Below are positions 17,459-25,600 of a stretch of DNA of 64,000 bases, piece after piece. The stretch covers positions 124,001 to 188,000 of the forward strand of contig NZ_JBIWES010000010.1 of NCBI RefSeq assembly GCF_044762665.1, given 5' to 3'. Position numbers and translations under genes: made by a program. The DNA is from Peribacillus frigoritolerans_B (GTDB lineage Bacteria > Bacillota > Bacilli > Bacillales > DSM-1321). The notes beneath the pieces are model-generated. The model was given only the letters and a program-made list of their open reading frames with translations. It did not search any database and had not been told where the DNA came from. Numbering within the stretch: position 1 is the stretch's first letter; every line of letters starts with the position of its first letter.

Positions 17459-17598
17459 ATAGAGCCCTCCATTGTTTTGATTATCTTAACGAAGAAAGAG
17501 TTGTCCAACAATTCCCGGTAAAAAAGACATGAACTTCGAACCATTCTACTAATCAGTTAAAATGGACCTCATGCTATGAATCATCCATGACTCTCCTT

Positions 17599-17627
17599 AC
17601 TATAAAATCCGGCGGAACGTTTGTCAA
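17599..17627 (-). promoter_or_regulatory. Sigma-A promoter for brnQ
   Basis: TTGACA (17622-17627), a 17-base spacer and TATAGT (17599-17604) on the minus strand. The rest of the 17459-17815 gap holds an A/T-rich stretch and the start region of the divergent acetyltransferase gene; I saw no convincing CodY box. Confidence 0.75.
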
Positions 17628-17815
17628 AGCTATTTCATTCATTATTCGGAAAAATCTTTCTTTTCTTACTTCTTTTTAAGAAAACGAGAGAGACATTTAG
17701 ATTCAACAGAAAAGTTGAGTAAAAAGTACTGCAATTTATTTTGCGGAAAAAATGTTTTAATATTCAGATATTTAACCAAACTATATAAAAAACAAGAAAA
17801 ACAGGAGGAGTAAAC

Positions 17816-18382
17816 ATGAATACCGAAAAAGAAAAGATGGTGAGCGGGAAACCTTACATGGCCGCCGATCCGGAATTAATCAGAGATAGGGAAAATGCCA
17901 GAAAGTTGACCCGGTTATACAATCAGACAACGGAAAGCGAAGGGGATGAACGGACTGCACTGCTGAAAAGGCTTTTAGGTTCCACTGGGCTAAATGTATA
18001 TATTGAACCCACTTTCCGTTGTGACTATGGATACAACATTTCTGTCGGGGAAAACTTTTATGCTAATTTTGATTGTGTCATTTTGGATGTTTGTGAAGTG
18101 ACAATTGGCAGGGACTGCATGTTGGCTCCCGGAGTGCATATCTATACAGCCACACATCCACTGGATCCCTTTGAACGCAGTTCTGGAGTGGAATACGGAA
18201 AACCGGTTACGATAGGGGATCATGTATGGATTGGCGGCAGGGCCATCATCAATCCTGGCGTAACAATAGGGAGCCATTCCGTCGTCGCCTCAGGGGCAGT
18301 CGTAACAAAGGATGTTCCTGAAGGCGTTGTTGTCGGCGGAAACCCAGCGAAGGTCATCAAGCATATCGAAGGAATTAAATAA
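17816..18382 (+). CDS. maa: Maltose O-acetyltransferase family protein
   Basis: A 188-residue left-handed beta-helix acetyltransferase of the Maa/LacA/NodL type. The N-terminal Mac domain (KEKMVSGKPYMAADPELIRD) is followed by hexapeptide repeats, with the catalytic histidine in YTATHPLDPFERSSG and acetyl-CoA contacts in DHVWIGGRAIINPGVTIG. It acetylates sugars; the true substrate is unknown. The ATG follows AGGAGGAG, and a terminator follows the gene. Confidence 0.9.
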   Translation: MNTEKEKMVSGKPYMAADPELIRDRENARKLTRLYNQTTESEGDERTALLKRLLGSTGLNVYIEPTFRCDYGYNISVGENFYANFDCVILDVCEVTIGRDCMLAPGVHIYTATHPLDPFERSSGVEYGKPVTIGDHVWIGGRAIINPGVTIGSHSVVASGAVVTKDVPEGVVVGGNPAKVIKHIEGIK

Positions 18383-18383
18383 G

Positions 18384-18421
18384 CAGAGCCCACTCCCCCC
18401 GAGTGGCTCTGCCCCTGTTTT
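18384..18421 (+). terminator. Terminator of maa
   Basis: GCAGAGCC(C)ACTC pairs with GAGTGGCTCTGC around a C-rich loop, followed by a short T run; it also lies at the 3' end of the convergent gene. Confidence 0.7.
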
Positions 18422-18424
18422 TCG

Positions 18425-19069
18425 TTAAATTTTCCTCAATGCTTCCGCGATTGCAGTATCGCCAGAAATTAAATCAAATGAACGCTTATAGGTATTTTCT
18501 TCGGTCAATGAAGCAAGAATCGTTCGAGCCACATCTTCACGGGCAATCGAACCTCTTTCCAATTCCTCGGCGGCGGTCACTTTGCCTGTTCCCGGTTCAT
18601 TCACCAGTCCGCCAGGCCGAATGATCGTATAATTTAAATCGCTTTGTAACAATGCCCTATCTGCATAGTGCTTGGCCACATAATACGGTTTGATGGCTTC
18701 ATTCCAGTTTTCGCGATTATTGGCCTGAAAGGCACTCACCATGATGAATCGGTCGATTCCCAAGTTTTCTGCCGCTTCAATCGTTTTAACTGCACCATCC
18801 AGATCAATCAACAGCGTTTGATCAGCGCCGGTGCTCCCTCCGGATCCTGCTGTGAACACGATGGCATCACAGCCTTTTGCCGCATTCGCAATCTCATCCA
18901 CTGATCCAGTTAAACTGACGACTGCAGATTCAATTCCATTTTTCTCTAAATGCTTACTTTGCTCTTCTTTGCGAACCATTGCCCGTATACGATGTTCCGG
19001 GCTATCTTTTAATAAATCTACAAGATGTTTACCGATCTGCCCATTTGCCCCAACTACGAATACTTTCAT
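18425..19069 (-). CDS. yhfK: NAD(P)-binding atypical SDR protein, YhfK-like
   Basis: A 214-residue single-domain Rossmann protein of the NAD(P)H-binding atypical SDR type. The dinucleotide motif VVGANGQIGKHLVDLL is at the N terminus, then CDAIVFTAGSGGSTGADQTLL and YTIIRPGGLVNEPGTG. From memory it matches B. subtilis YhfK closely; the substrate is unknown. ATG 19069 begins the protein at MKVFVVGANG; the five-residue extension to 19084 is unlikely. Confidence 0.85.
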   Translation of the reverse strand: MKVFVVGANGQIGKHLVDLLKDSPEHRIRAMVRKEEQSKHLEKNGIESAVVSLTGSVDEIANAAKGCDAIVFTAGSGGSTGADQTLLIDLDGAVKTIEAAENLGIDRFIMVSAFQANNRENWNEAIKPYYVAKHYADRALLQSDLNYTIIRPGGLVNEPGTGKVTAAEELERGSIAREDVARTILASLTEENTYKRSFDLISGDTAIAEALRKI

Positions 19070-19178
19070 AAAGTCAGCTCCCATAATGGTTAGTTTGGAT
19101 TCCTTTCAAATTATTTCATGGACTCAGAACATTATCAAACAATCAGCCCGCCGATTCAGCTTTAACATTGGAAAAAGT

Positions 19179-19207
19179 TTGGCAACTACACTTATATATT
19201 TTATAAT
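19179..19207 (+). promoter_or_regulatory. Sigma-A promoter for the 19253 small ORF
   Basis: TTGGCA (19179-19184), a 17-base spacer and TATAAT (19202-19207), placed about 45 bases upstream of a small ORF with a strong ribosome site. Confidence 0.7.
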
Positions 19208-19252
19208 AAGAACAACACGTGTTATTCAGAAACACAAAGGGGAGGTGTAAAG

Positions 19253-19345
19253 ATGGCAATAATAATGTTAATGCCACCTTCTGCAGCGTCTCATGCAAAG
19301 CCTAGTATTGGAGGCGATACTTTGCATGGGGTTGAATTAAGCTAA
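19253..19345 (+). CDS. 30-residue small ORF with strong expression signals, unknown function
   Basis: The ATG at 19253 follows AAGGGGAGG. The product reads MAIIMLMPPSAASHAKPSIG and ends GDTLHGVELS. It has its own good sigma-A promoter. The coding sequence contains a 9-bp inverted repeat CATGCAAAG/CTTTGCATG (about 19291-19329) with an inner GGAGG-bearing loop. It could be a real peptide, or a leader that controls the HTH gene 80 bases downstream. I do not recognise the family. Confidence 0.45.
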   Translation: MAIIMLMPPSAASHAKPSIGGDTLHGVELS

Positions 19346-19427
19346 ACTCAATCGCCCGCCTTATCATTTCTAATATTCGGCTTTGCACCTTATTTCATTC
19401 TTAATAAAGAATAAGGGGCTGGCAGAA

Positions 19428-19691
19428 ATGAAATATGTAAAAGCGACGGCCGTTTTACCTGAAAAGCTGATCGTTGAAATTCAAAAGTATGTGCAAGGTG
19501 AAACCATATATATCCCTAAACCCGAAAAGGCCCATCACAAATGGGGAACCCGTTCGGGATCAAGGGAATTGATCGATGACCGGAATGCCTCTATAAAATA
19601 TGCATTCAAAGACGGTCATTCCATCCATCAATTAGCCGAGGAACATTTTCTTTCCGCGGAAACCATCAAGAAAATCGTTTATTCTAAATAG
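19428..19691 (+). CDS. CD3324-family HTH protein
   Basis: An 87-residue protein beginning MKYVKATAVLPEKLIVEIQK, with YVQGETIYIPKPEKAHHKWG typical of the CD3324 family and a C-terminal helix-turn-helix (IHQLAEEHFLSAETIKKIV). It is presumably a small DNA-binding protein; its target is unknown. ATG 19428 follows AAGGGGCTGG and is chosen over an upstream in-frame start at 19383. It probably shares the transcript of the small ORF at 19253. Confidence 0.75.
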   Translation: MKYVKATAVLPEKLIVEIQKYVQGETIYIPKPEKAHHKWGTRSGSRELIDDRNASIKYAFKDGHSIHQLAEEHFLSAETIKKIVYSK

Positions 19692-19834
19692 GATACACGG
19701 GTAGCACTGATAATGATGTCAGTGCTATTTGTATGCCGAGTATGTTTCTTAGTCGTTTTCCCCCTTTTAAAGCAGATGCAATTTATGTAAAGTAAAGGGA
19801 AACGGTAACACATGCAGAAACAGGAGTGAAGAAA

Positions 19835-20470
19835 ATGGAAGCTTTTATCAGGAGCGAGCAGTATAACTTCATAAAATCCCAAACACAAATTCTCATAAAT
19901 GGACACGCGACTGCCAACGATAAGGATGTGATCAACACCCTGAAAACAGTCGCCAAAGAACGAGTACTAAGCTTATTCAGTGACTTGAACGAAGAGCAAA
20001 AACAACTGCTGGACCCAGTGGATACCATCAAGGATTCCGCACAAGCCGAAGCCTTTCTCTTACAGGTGAAGCCATTTGTGATCCCATTTAAAGAAGTAAC
20101 CGAAAAAACGATAAAAAAATTATTTCCTAAAGCAAAGAAATTAAAAACCCCTTTGTTGGAGAACATCGATTTGAGAGAGATTTCATACCTGGGATGGGAT
20201 GATGTCGGATCCGGAAAGAAATTCATCATTGCACCCCATCATAATAAACTCACCGGATTGCACGGGACCATTAAACCTGCAAATAAAAAGGGGATCTGTG
20301 CCATATGCAGCCGCTTTGAAGAAGTAGGGATGTTCATGTCTGAAACAAAAGGAACAGTCCAAGGGACATTCATTAAAAAAGGGAATTATATTTGTCTGGA
20401 CAGTATGAAATGCAACCAGAACATAACCACTTTGGATAAAATGACCGACCTGATCGAACGGCTGAAATAA
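19835..20470 (+). CDS. FusB/FusC-type elongation factor G-binding protein
   Basis: About 211 residues, the size of FusB-family proteins, which bind EF-G and help release it from the ribosome; some confer fusidic acid resistance. The N-terminal half is helical (FIRSEQYNFIKSQTQILING). The C-terminal half carries the treble-clef zinc site, CAICSRFEE near residue 157 and a second cysteine pair in ICLDSMKCNQNITT. ATG 19835 follows AGGAG at 8 bases. Whether this copy gives resistance cannot be read from the sequence; chromosomal Bacillus members are often housekeeping. Confidence 0.85.
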   Translation: MEAFIRSEQYNFIKSQTQILINGHATANDKDVINTLKTVAKERVLSLFSDLNEEQKQLLDPVDTIKDSAQAEAFLLQVKPFVIPFKEVTEKTIKKLFPKAKKLKTPLLENIDLREISYLGWDDVGSGKKFIIAPHHNKLTGLHGTIKPANKKGICAICSRFEEVGMFMSETKGTVQGTFIKKGNYICLDSMKCNQNITTLDKMTDLIERLK

Positions 20471-20473
20471 CAA

Positions 20474-20515
20474 GGAAAAGCAATCCTTCAATGGTGAAGG
20501 ATTGCTTTTTCCCTT
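20474..20515 (+). terminator. Terminator of fusB-like gene
   Basis: AAGCAATCCTTCA pairs with TGAAGGATTGCTT, followed by TTTTCCC. Confidence 0.85.
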
Positions 20516-20579
20516 GTTAAAAAATTCTCATTTTGTCCTGTCTATCGAATTCTAGCATAATGGAAGCGATACTTGAAAG

Positions 20580-21125
20580 TTGTTCGAAGACCAAAAAAAT
20601 GTTCATGTGCTGTATTCCTATACTGAAATGGAAAATTACATTAAACAAGTTTTAAGTTATATCCAAGATGGCATCATGGCGGGAGATCATGTCATTCTTG
20701 TTGAAAATGACCGTATTTACCCCCTTATTCATAAAGAACTAAGCACTCGGTTAACGAAAGATCAAATGGAGCTCCTTCACTTTGTGAACAACTTCGATTT
20801 CTATTGCTCAAGAGGCAGTTATCATCCTCCTGTAATCGAAGAATACTTTAATAAAACGGTACAGCCCTATGTGGAAAATAAAATCTCTTTCCGATCATGG
20901 GCACATGTGGAATGGGCGACCTTGGAAGAACCGCTGCATATCATAGAGGAATTTGAGAGAACAGTAGATAAAGCTGTAAATCTGCTGTCATTTCCATTAA
21001 TTTGTGCTTTACTCGTGAGTTTTGGCGTTTTACTCGTGAATTCGGGGCATTTACTCGTGAGTACACATTTCACACCACACAAAAAAAGAAGCACCATAAC
21101 GGCACTTCCTTTTTTTCGGAATTAA
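20580..21125 (+). CDS. MEDS-domain sensory protein with repeat-derived C terminus
   Basis: A TTG-initiated protein of 181 residues. Residues 5-140 form a MEDS (DcmR sensory) domain: HVLYSYTEMENYIKQVLSYI, then GDHVILVENDRIYPLI and FRSWAHVEWATLEEPLHII. After SFPLICA at about residue 142 the sequence changes to LLVSFGV-LLVNSGH-LLVSTHF, a direct translation of three 21-bp repeat units at 21011-21073, and then runs through the downstream terminator. The natural C terminus therefore appears to have been replaced or truncated by the repeat array. The start has only a weak ribosome site, so expression is uncertain. Confidence 0.65.
   Translation: MFEDQKNVHVLYSYTEMENYIKQVLSYIQDGIMAGDHVILVENDRIYPLIHKELSTRLTKDQMELLHFVNNFDFYCSRGSYHPPVIEEYFNKTVQPYVENKISFRSWAHVEWATLEEPLHIIEEFERTVDKAVNLLSFPLICALLVSFGVLLVNSGHLLVSTHFTPHKKRSTITALPFFRN
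21008..21070 (+). repeat. 21-bp phased tandem repeat, array 1 (3 units)
   Basis: The core TTTACTCGTGARTT recurs with ACTCGTGA starting at 21011, 21032 and 21053, an exact 21-base period; the seven bases between cores vary. The array lies inside the 3' end of the MEDS gene. The same core and period occur at 42361-42435 and 57749-57880. Confidence 0.9.
21085..21118 (-). terminator. Terminator of gltBD
   Basis: On the minus strand GAAGTGCC pairs with GGTGCTTC (two G-U pairs), followed by TTTTTTTG, immediately after the gltD stop. Confidence 0.7.
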
Positions 21126-22603
21126 GGTAATACGGTCGCGCCCATCAAGTAGCGGTCCACTTCTCTTGCCACTTCTCGGCCTTCATTGATTGCCCAAACG
21201 ATGAGGCTTTGCCCTCTTCTAGCATCTCCGGCAGCGAACACCCCTTCGACATTCGTTCTGTATTCGCCATAAACGGCATCAATTTTTTGATTTACTGTTT
21301 CTACGCCAAATTGAGTTAATAGCGGCATTTCGGTTCCTTCAAATCCGATTGCGATGAAAACGAATTGTGCAGGCCATACTTTTTCAGTTCCTGGAACTTC
21401 CCTGAAAATGTACATTCCGTCATCGCCTTTGATTTTTTCCATTGAGATTGTGTGCAGTTCCTTAACGTTGCCGTTTTCATCGGCTACAATTTTCTTTGTT
21501 TGGATTGAATATTGACGCGGATCTGCACCGAATTTCGCTTCCGCTTCTTCATATGCATAATCAAGGGAAAATACATTCGGGTAGGCTGGCCACATATTAT
21601 CAGATGTACGGGCCGTCGGAAGGATTGGGTGCTTCCCGAATTGTACGACGCTCTTACATTCCTGGCGAAGGGCAGTTGCGACACAGTCAGCTCCTGTATC
21701 CCCGCCGCCGATGACGATGACGTCCTTCCCCTTTGTGTCAATGAACTTGCCGTCTTCAAAATTGGAATCCAGCAGGCTTTTAGTCGAGGTCGTCAAGTAA
21801 TCCATTGCAAGGTGAATGCCTGATGCCCCGCGTCCTTCAATTACCAGGTCACGCTGCTTTTGGGCACCTGTGCAAAGGATGACTGCATCATATTGATCTT
21901 GCAGTTCTTCGGCTGTTATATCTTTGCCTACTTCTGTATTGGTAATGAAATCGATGCCTTCCTGAGTCAATAATTTGATTCGGCGTGCAACGACATCTTT
22001 TTCAAGTTTCATGTTCGGGATGCCGTATGTCAACAGCCCTCCTGCACGGTCTGAACGCTCATAAACGGTGACCGAATGCCCTGCTTGATTCAACTGGTCG
22101 GCACTCGCCAATCCTGCCGGGCCTGAACCGATGATGGCAATTTTCTTGCCGGTCCTGCTTTCAGGGATGCGAGGCGTTATCCAGCCATTTTCAAATCCTT
22201 TATCGATGATGGTCCGTTCAATGTTCTTGATGGTAACGGCAGGATCGCTTATCGCTACCGTACAAGACCCTTCACAAGGGGCCGGGCAGACGCGCCCGGT
22301 GAATTCAGGGAAATTATTTGTTTTCGATAAACGGTCCAATGCTTCTTTCCATCTGCCGCGGTACACCAAATCATTCCACTCCGGAATCAGATTATGAATC
22401 GGACAGCCCGTTGTGACTCGGTTCAATTCCATGCCCATATGGCAGAAAGGAGTGGCGCAGTCCATACAACGCGCTCCCTGTGTACTTAACTTTTCATCAG
22501 AGAAAGGAGCTGTATACTCTCTCCAGTCGTTTAAACGAGTGAGAGGATTCCGGTCTTTTGGTTTTTCTCGCGGATAATCCATAAATCCTGTTGCTTTTCC
22601 CAT
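21122..22603 (-). CDS. gltD: Glutamate synthase (NADPH) small subunit
   Basis: The 493-residue FAD/iron-sulfur subunit that passes electrons from NADPH to the large subunit for glutamate synthesis. N-terminal cysteine clusters are seen in CMDCATPFCHMG and TGCPIHNLIPEW, with CPAPCEGSC following. FAD binding: KIAIIGSGPAGLASADQL. NADPH binding: DVIVIGGGDTGADCVATAL. A C-terminal FAD motif is VEGVFAAGDARRGQSLIV. The ATG follows AGGGGAGAG. It lies 17 bases after the large-subunit gene in the same operon. Confidence 0.95.
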   Translation of the reverse strand: MGKATGFMDYPREKPKDRNPLTRLNDWREYTAPFSDEKLSTQGARCMDCATPFCHMGMELNRVTTGCPIHNLIPEWNDLVYRGRWKEALDRLSKTNNFPEFTGRVCPAPCEGSCTVAISDPAVTIKNIERTIIDKGFENGWITPRIPESRTGKKIAIIGSGPAGLASADQLNQAGHSVTVYERSDRAGGLLTYGIPNMKLEKDVVARRIKLLTQEGIDFITNTEVGKDITAEELQDQYDAVILCTGAQKQRDLVIEGRGASGIHLAMDYLTTSTKSLLDSNFEDGKFIDTKGKDVIVIGGGDTGADCVATALRQECKSVVQFGKHPILPTARTSDNMWPAYPNVFSLDYAYEEAEAKFGADPRQYSIQTKKIVADENGNVKELHTISMEKIKGDDGMYIFREVPGTEKVWPAQFVFIAIGFEGTEMPLLTQFGVETVNQKIDAVYGEYRTNVEGVFAAGDARRGQSLIVWAINEGREVAREVDRYLMGATVLP

Positions 22604-22619
22604 CTTTCTCTCCCCTTCC

Positions 22620-25600
22620 TTACTGCATCACAGCTTGTTTAGTGATTTTTTTATCTTGAACGGCATTTGCTTGGAATGCACTCATGATCGCTTCTTCATC
22701 CGTTAGCCCTGCATGCTTCTGCTCATTGATGCTTTTGATCATCCGTTTGTAATCTTTCGGAATGACTTTTACGAATTTCTTGGCGAAATCCTCCCAGTTC
22801 TCCAGTACATACGATGCTTTGGCACTTTCTGTATAATGAAGGTGGCTGTAAAGCATTTCTTTTACCTCGTTTCCATCATCCATATCATCAAGCGTCTCGA
22901 ATTCTATCATTTCACCATTGCATAATGCCTTGAATTCTTCTGCATCATCAGCAAGTACATAAGCGATGCCGCCTGACATGCCTGCCGCAAAGTTTTTGCC
23001 GACATCGCCCAGGATGACCACGCGTCCGCCTGTCATATACTCACAGCCATGGTCTCCAATTCCTTCAACGACGACATTGACTCCGCTATTCCGCACTGCA
23101 AATCGTTCTCCCGCACGGCCATTAATGTAGGCCTCGCCGCTTGTTCCACCATATAAGGCGATATTTCCGGCAATTACATTGTCCCCAGCCTCGATCTGAT
23201 TGCCAGCAGGTGCCGTGACAATGATCTTCCCGCCAGATAAGCCTTTCCCAACATAGTCATTGACATCACCTGTCAAATACATCGACATCCCTTTTGGAAT
23301 GAACGCACCGAAGCTCTGGCCCGCCGATCCCGTGAAACGAAGTGTGATCGTATCTTCAGGCAACCCTTCTTCACCGTAGCGTTTGGATACTTCACTGCCG
23401 ACAATCGTTCCGACCACACGGTTCACGTTTGTAATCGGGAAGCTGACATCCACCTGGGTTTGGTCATTTAAAGCAGGCTCCACAACAGGTAAAATCTCAC
23501 GGATATCCAAAGATTCTTCTATTTTATGGTTTTGAGGAAGTTGGTACGTACGAATCCCCTCCGGTTGGAAAAGAAGTGCCGTCAAGTCCAGGTGCTTCGC
23601 TTTCCAATGGTTTTGTGCCCGCTCGCTCACTTGTAAAACATCAGTGCGGCCGACCATTTCTTCCAGTGTTCTAAAACCAAGCTCAGCCATCGTTTCCCGG
23701 ACTTCCTCAGCGATGAAGCGCATGAAATTCACGACATGATCCGGATCTCCAGTGAATTTGCTGCGAAGCTCAGGGTTTTGAGTAGCTACCCCTACAGGAC
23801 ATGTATCCAAATGGCAAGCACGCATCATGACACAGCCAAGGACCACAAGCGGTGCTGTAGCAAAGCCAAATTCTTCCGCTCCAAGGATAGCTGCCATGAC
23901 TACATCGCGTCCCGTCATTAACTTTCCATCCGTTTCAAGGACTACACGGCTGCGCAGGCCATTCAGCATCAATGTTTGGTGTGCTTCGGCAAGACCCAGC
24001 TCCCAAGGAAGACCAGTATGTTTGATACTCGTTTTTGGTGATGCACCCGTACCGCCATCATACCCGCTGATAACGATGACATCTGCAGCTCCTTTGGCCA
24101 CACCGGCTGCAATCGTGCCTACGCCTGCTTTTGACACAAGCTTGACGCTGATCCTGGCATCACGGTTCGCATTTTTTAAATCATGGATCAGCTGTGCCAG
24201 ATCTTCAATCGAATAGATATCATGATGCGGAGGCGGTGAAATCAGGCCGACACCTGGTGTGGAACCACGGACCTCTGCTACCCAAGGATATACTTTGTTT
24301 CCTGGCAGCTGGCCGCCTTCACCCGGCTTTGCACCTTGCGCCATTTTGATCTGAAGTTCATCGGCATTAACAAGGTAATGGCTTTTCACTCCAAAACGAC
24401 CGGACGCAATTTGTTTAATACCGCTGCGGCGGTCATCGCCGTTTTCATCCAGTTGGTAACGGCTAGAGTGTTCCCCGCCTTCACCGCTATTGCTTTTTCC
24501 GCCTAATCGGTTCATCGCAATCGCTAATGTTTCATGTGCTTCCTGACTCAATGAACCGAATGACATCGCGCCCGTTTTGAATCGGCTGACGATGGATTCC
24601 ACGGATTCCACTTCATCTATTGAAATGCTTTGGCGTTTTTGATCGAACGAGAATAAATTCCGTAAAAACCCGAGTCTCTCTTCATTCGCCAAGTTTGAAT
24701 ATTCCTTAAATAAATTATAATCGCCTTTCCGGCAGGCCCATTGCAGTGTATGGATCGTTTTAGGATTGAAAGCATGATGTTCCCCTGTTTTTCTCCATTG
24801 AAAATCACTTCCGCTTTCAAGAGTTTCATCAAGGTAATCGGCTGCAGCTTTCCTATGGCGGATCAACGCTTCATCCGCGATCGTTTCCAAATCGATCCCG
24901 CTAAGCTGCGATGCCGTACCGCTGAAATAGCGTTCGATAACGTCAGCACCGATTCCGACCGCTTCGAAAATTTGTGCGCCGCGATAACTTTGAATCGTTG
25001 AAATCCCCATTTTCGACATCACTTTTACGATGCCTTCTGTCACAGAGCTTACATATTTCTTCACCGTTTCTTCGTAGCTGATGGCCAAACTGCCTTCCAA
25101 TACCGCCTGCTTATATGTTTCATAAGCAAGGTACGGGTAAATCGCATCCACTCCATACCCGATCAGGGACGCATAATGATGGACTTCCCTTGCTTCCCCC
25201 GATTCAACGATAATGCTCACTTTCGTACGGTTCCCATGACGGATCAGCTCTTGATGAAGGGCACTCGCAGCCAGCAGGGAAGGAATCGCAGCTTTTTCTT
25301 TGCTCATATCCTTGTCAGATAATATCAAAAGGCTGACACCATCAGCGATCGCTTGTTCCGCTTCACGGCAGATGCGATCGAGTTCGCTCTCTAAATCTTC
25401 TGAAAATAAAGTGTGAATGACTTTGCTCCTGAATTCAGGATAGGCATTTTCTTTCAACTGCTGCATTTGACCTGGCGTCAAAACAGGTGAATCCAATTGG
25501 ATGCGGCGGCTGTTCGTTTCATCCGGTTTCAGCAAATCTCCTTCCGCACCGAGAAATGTCATCGTTGACGTGACGATCTGTTCACGCAGCGAATCGATCG

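Noticed and set aside
17459..17598. T-box leader for brnQ
   Set aside because: No GGGTGGTACCGCG-like motif or terminator/antiterminator pair was found between the promoter and brnQ.
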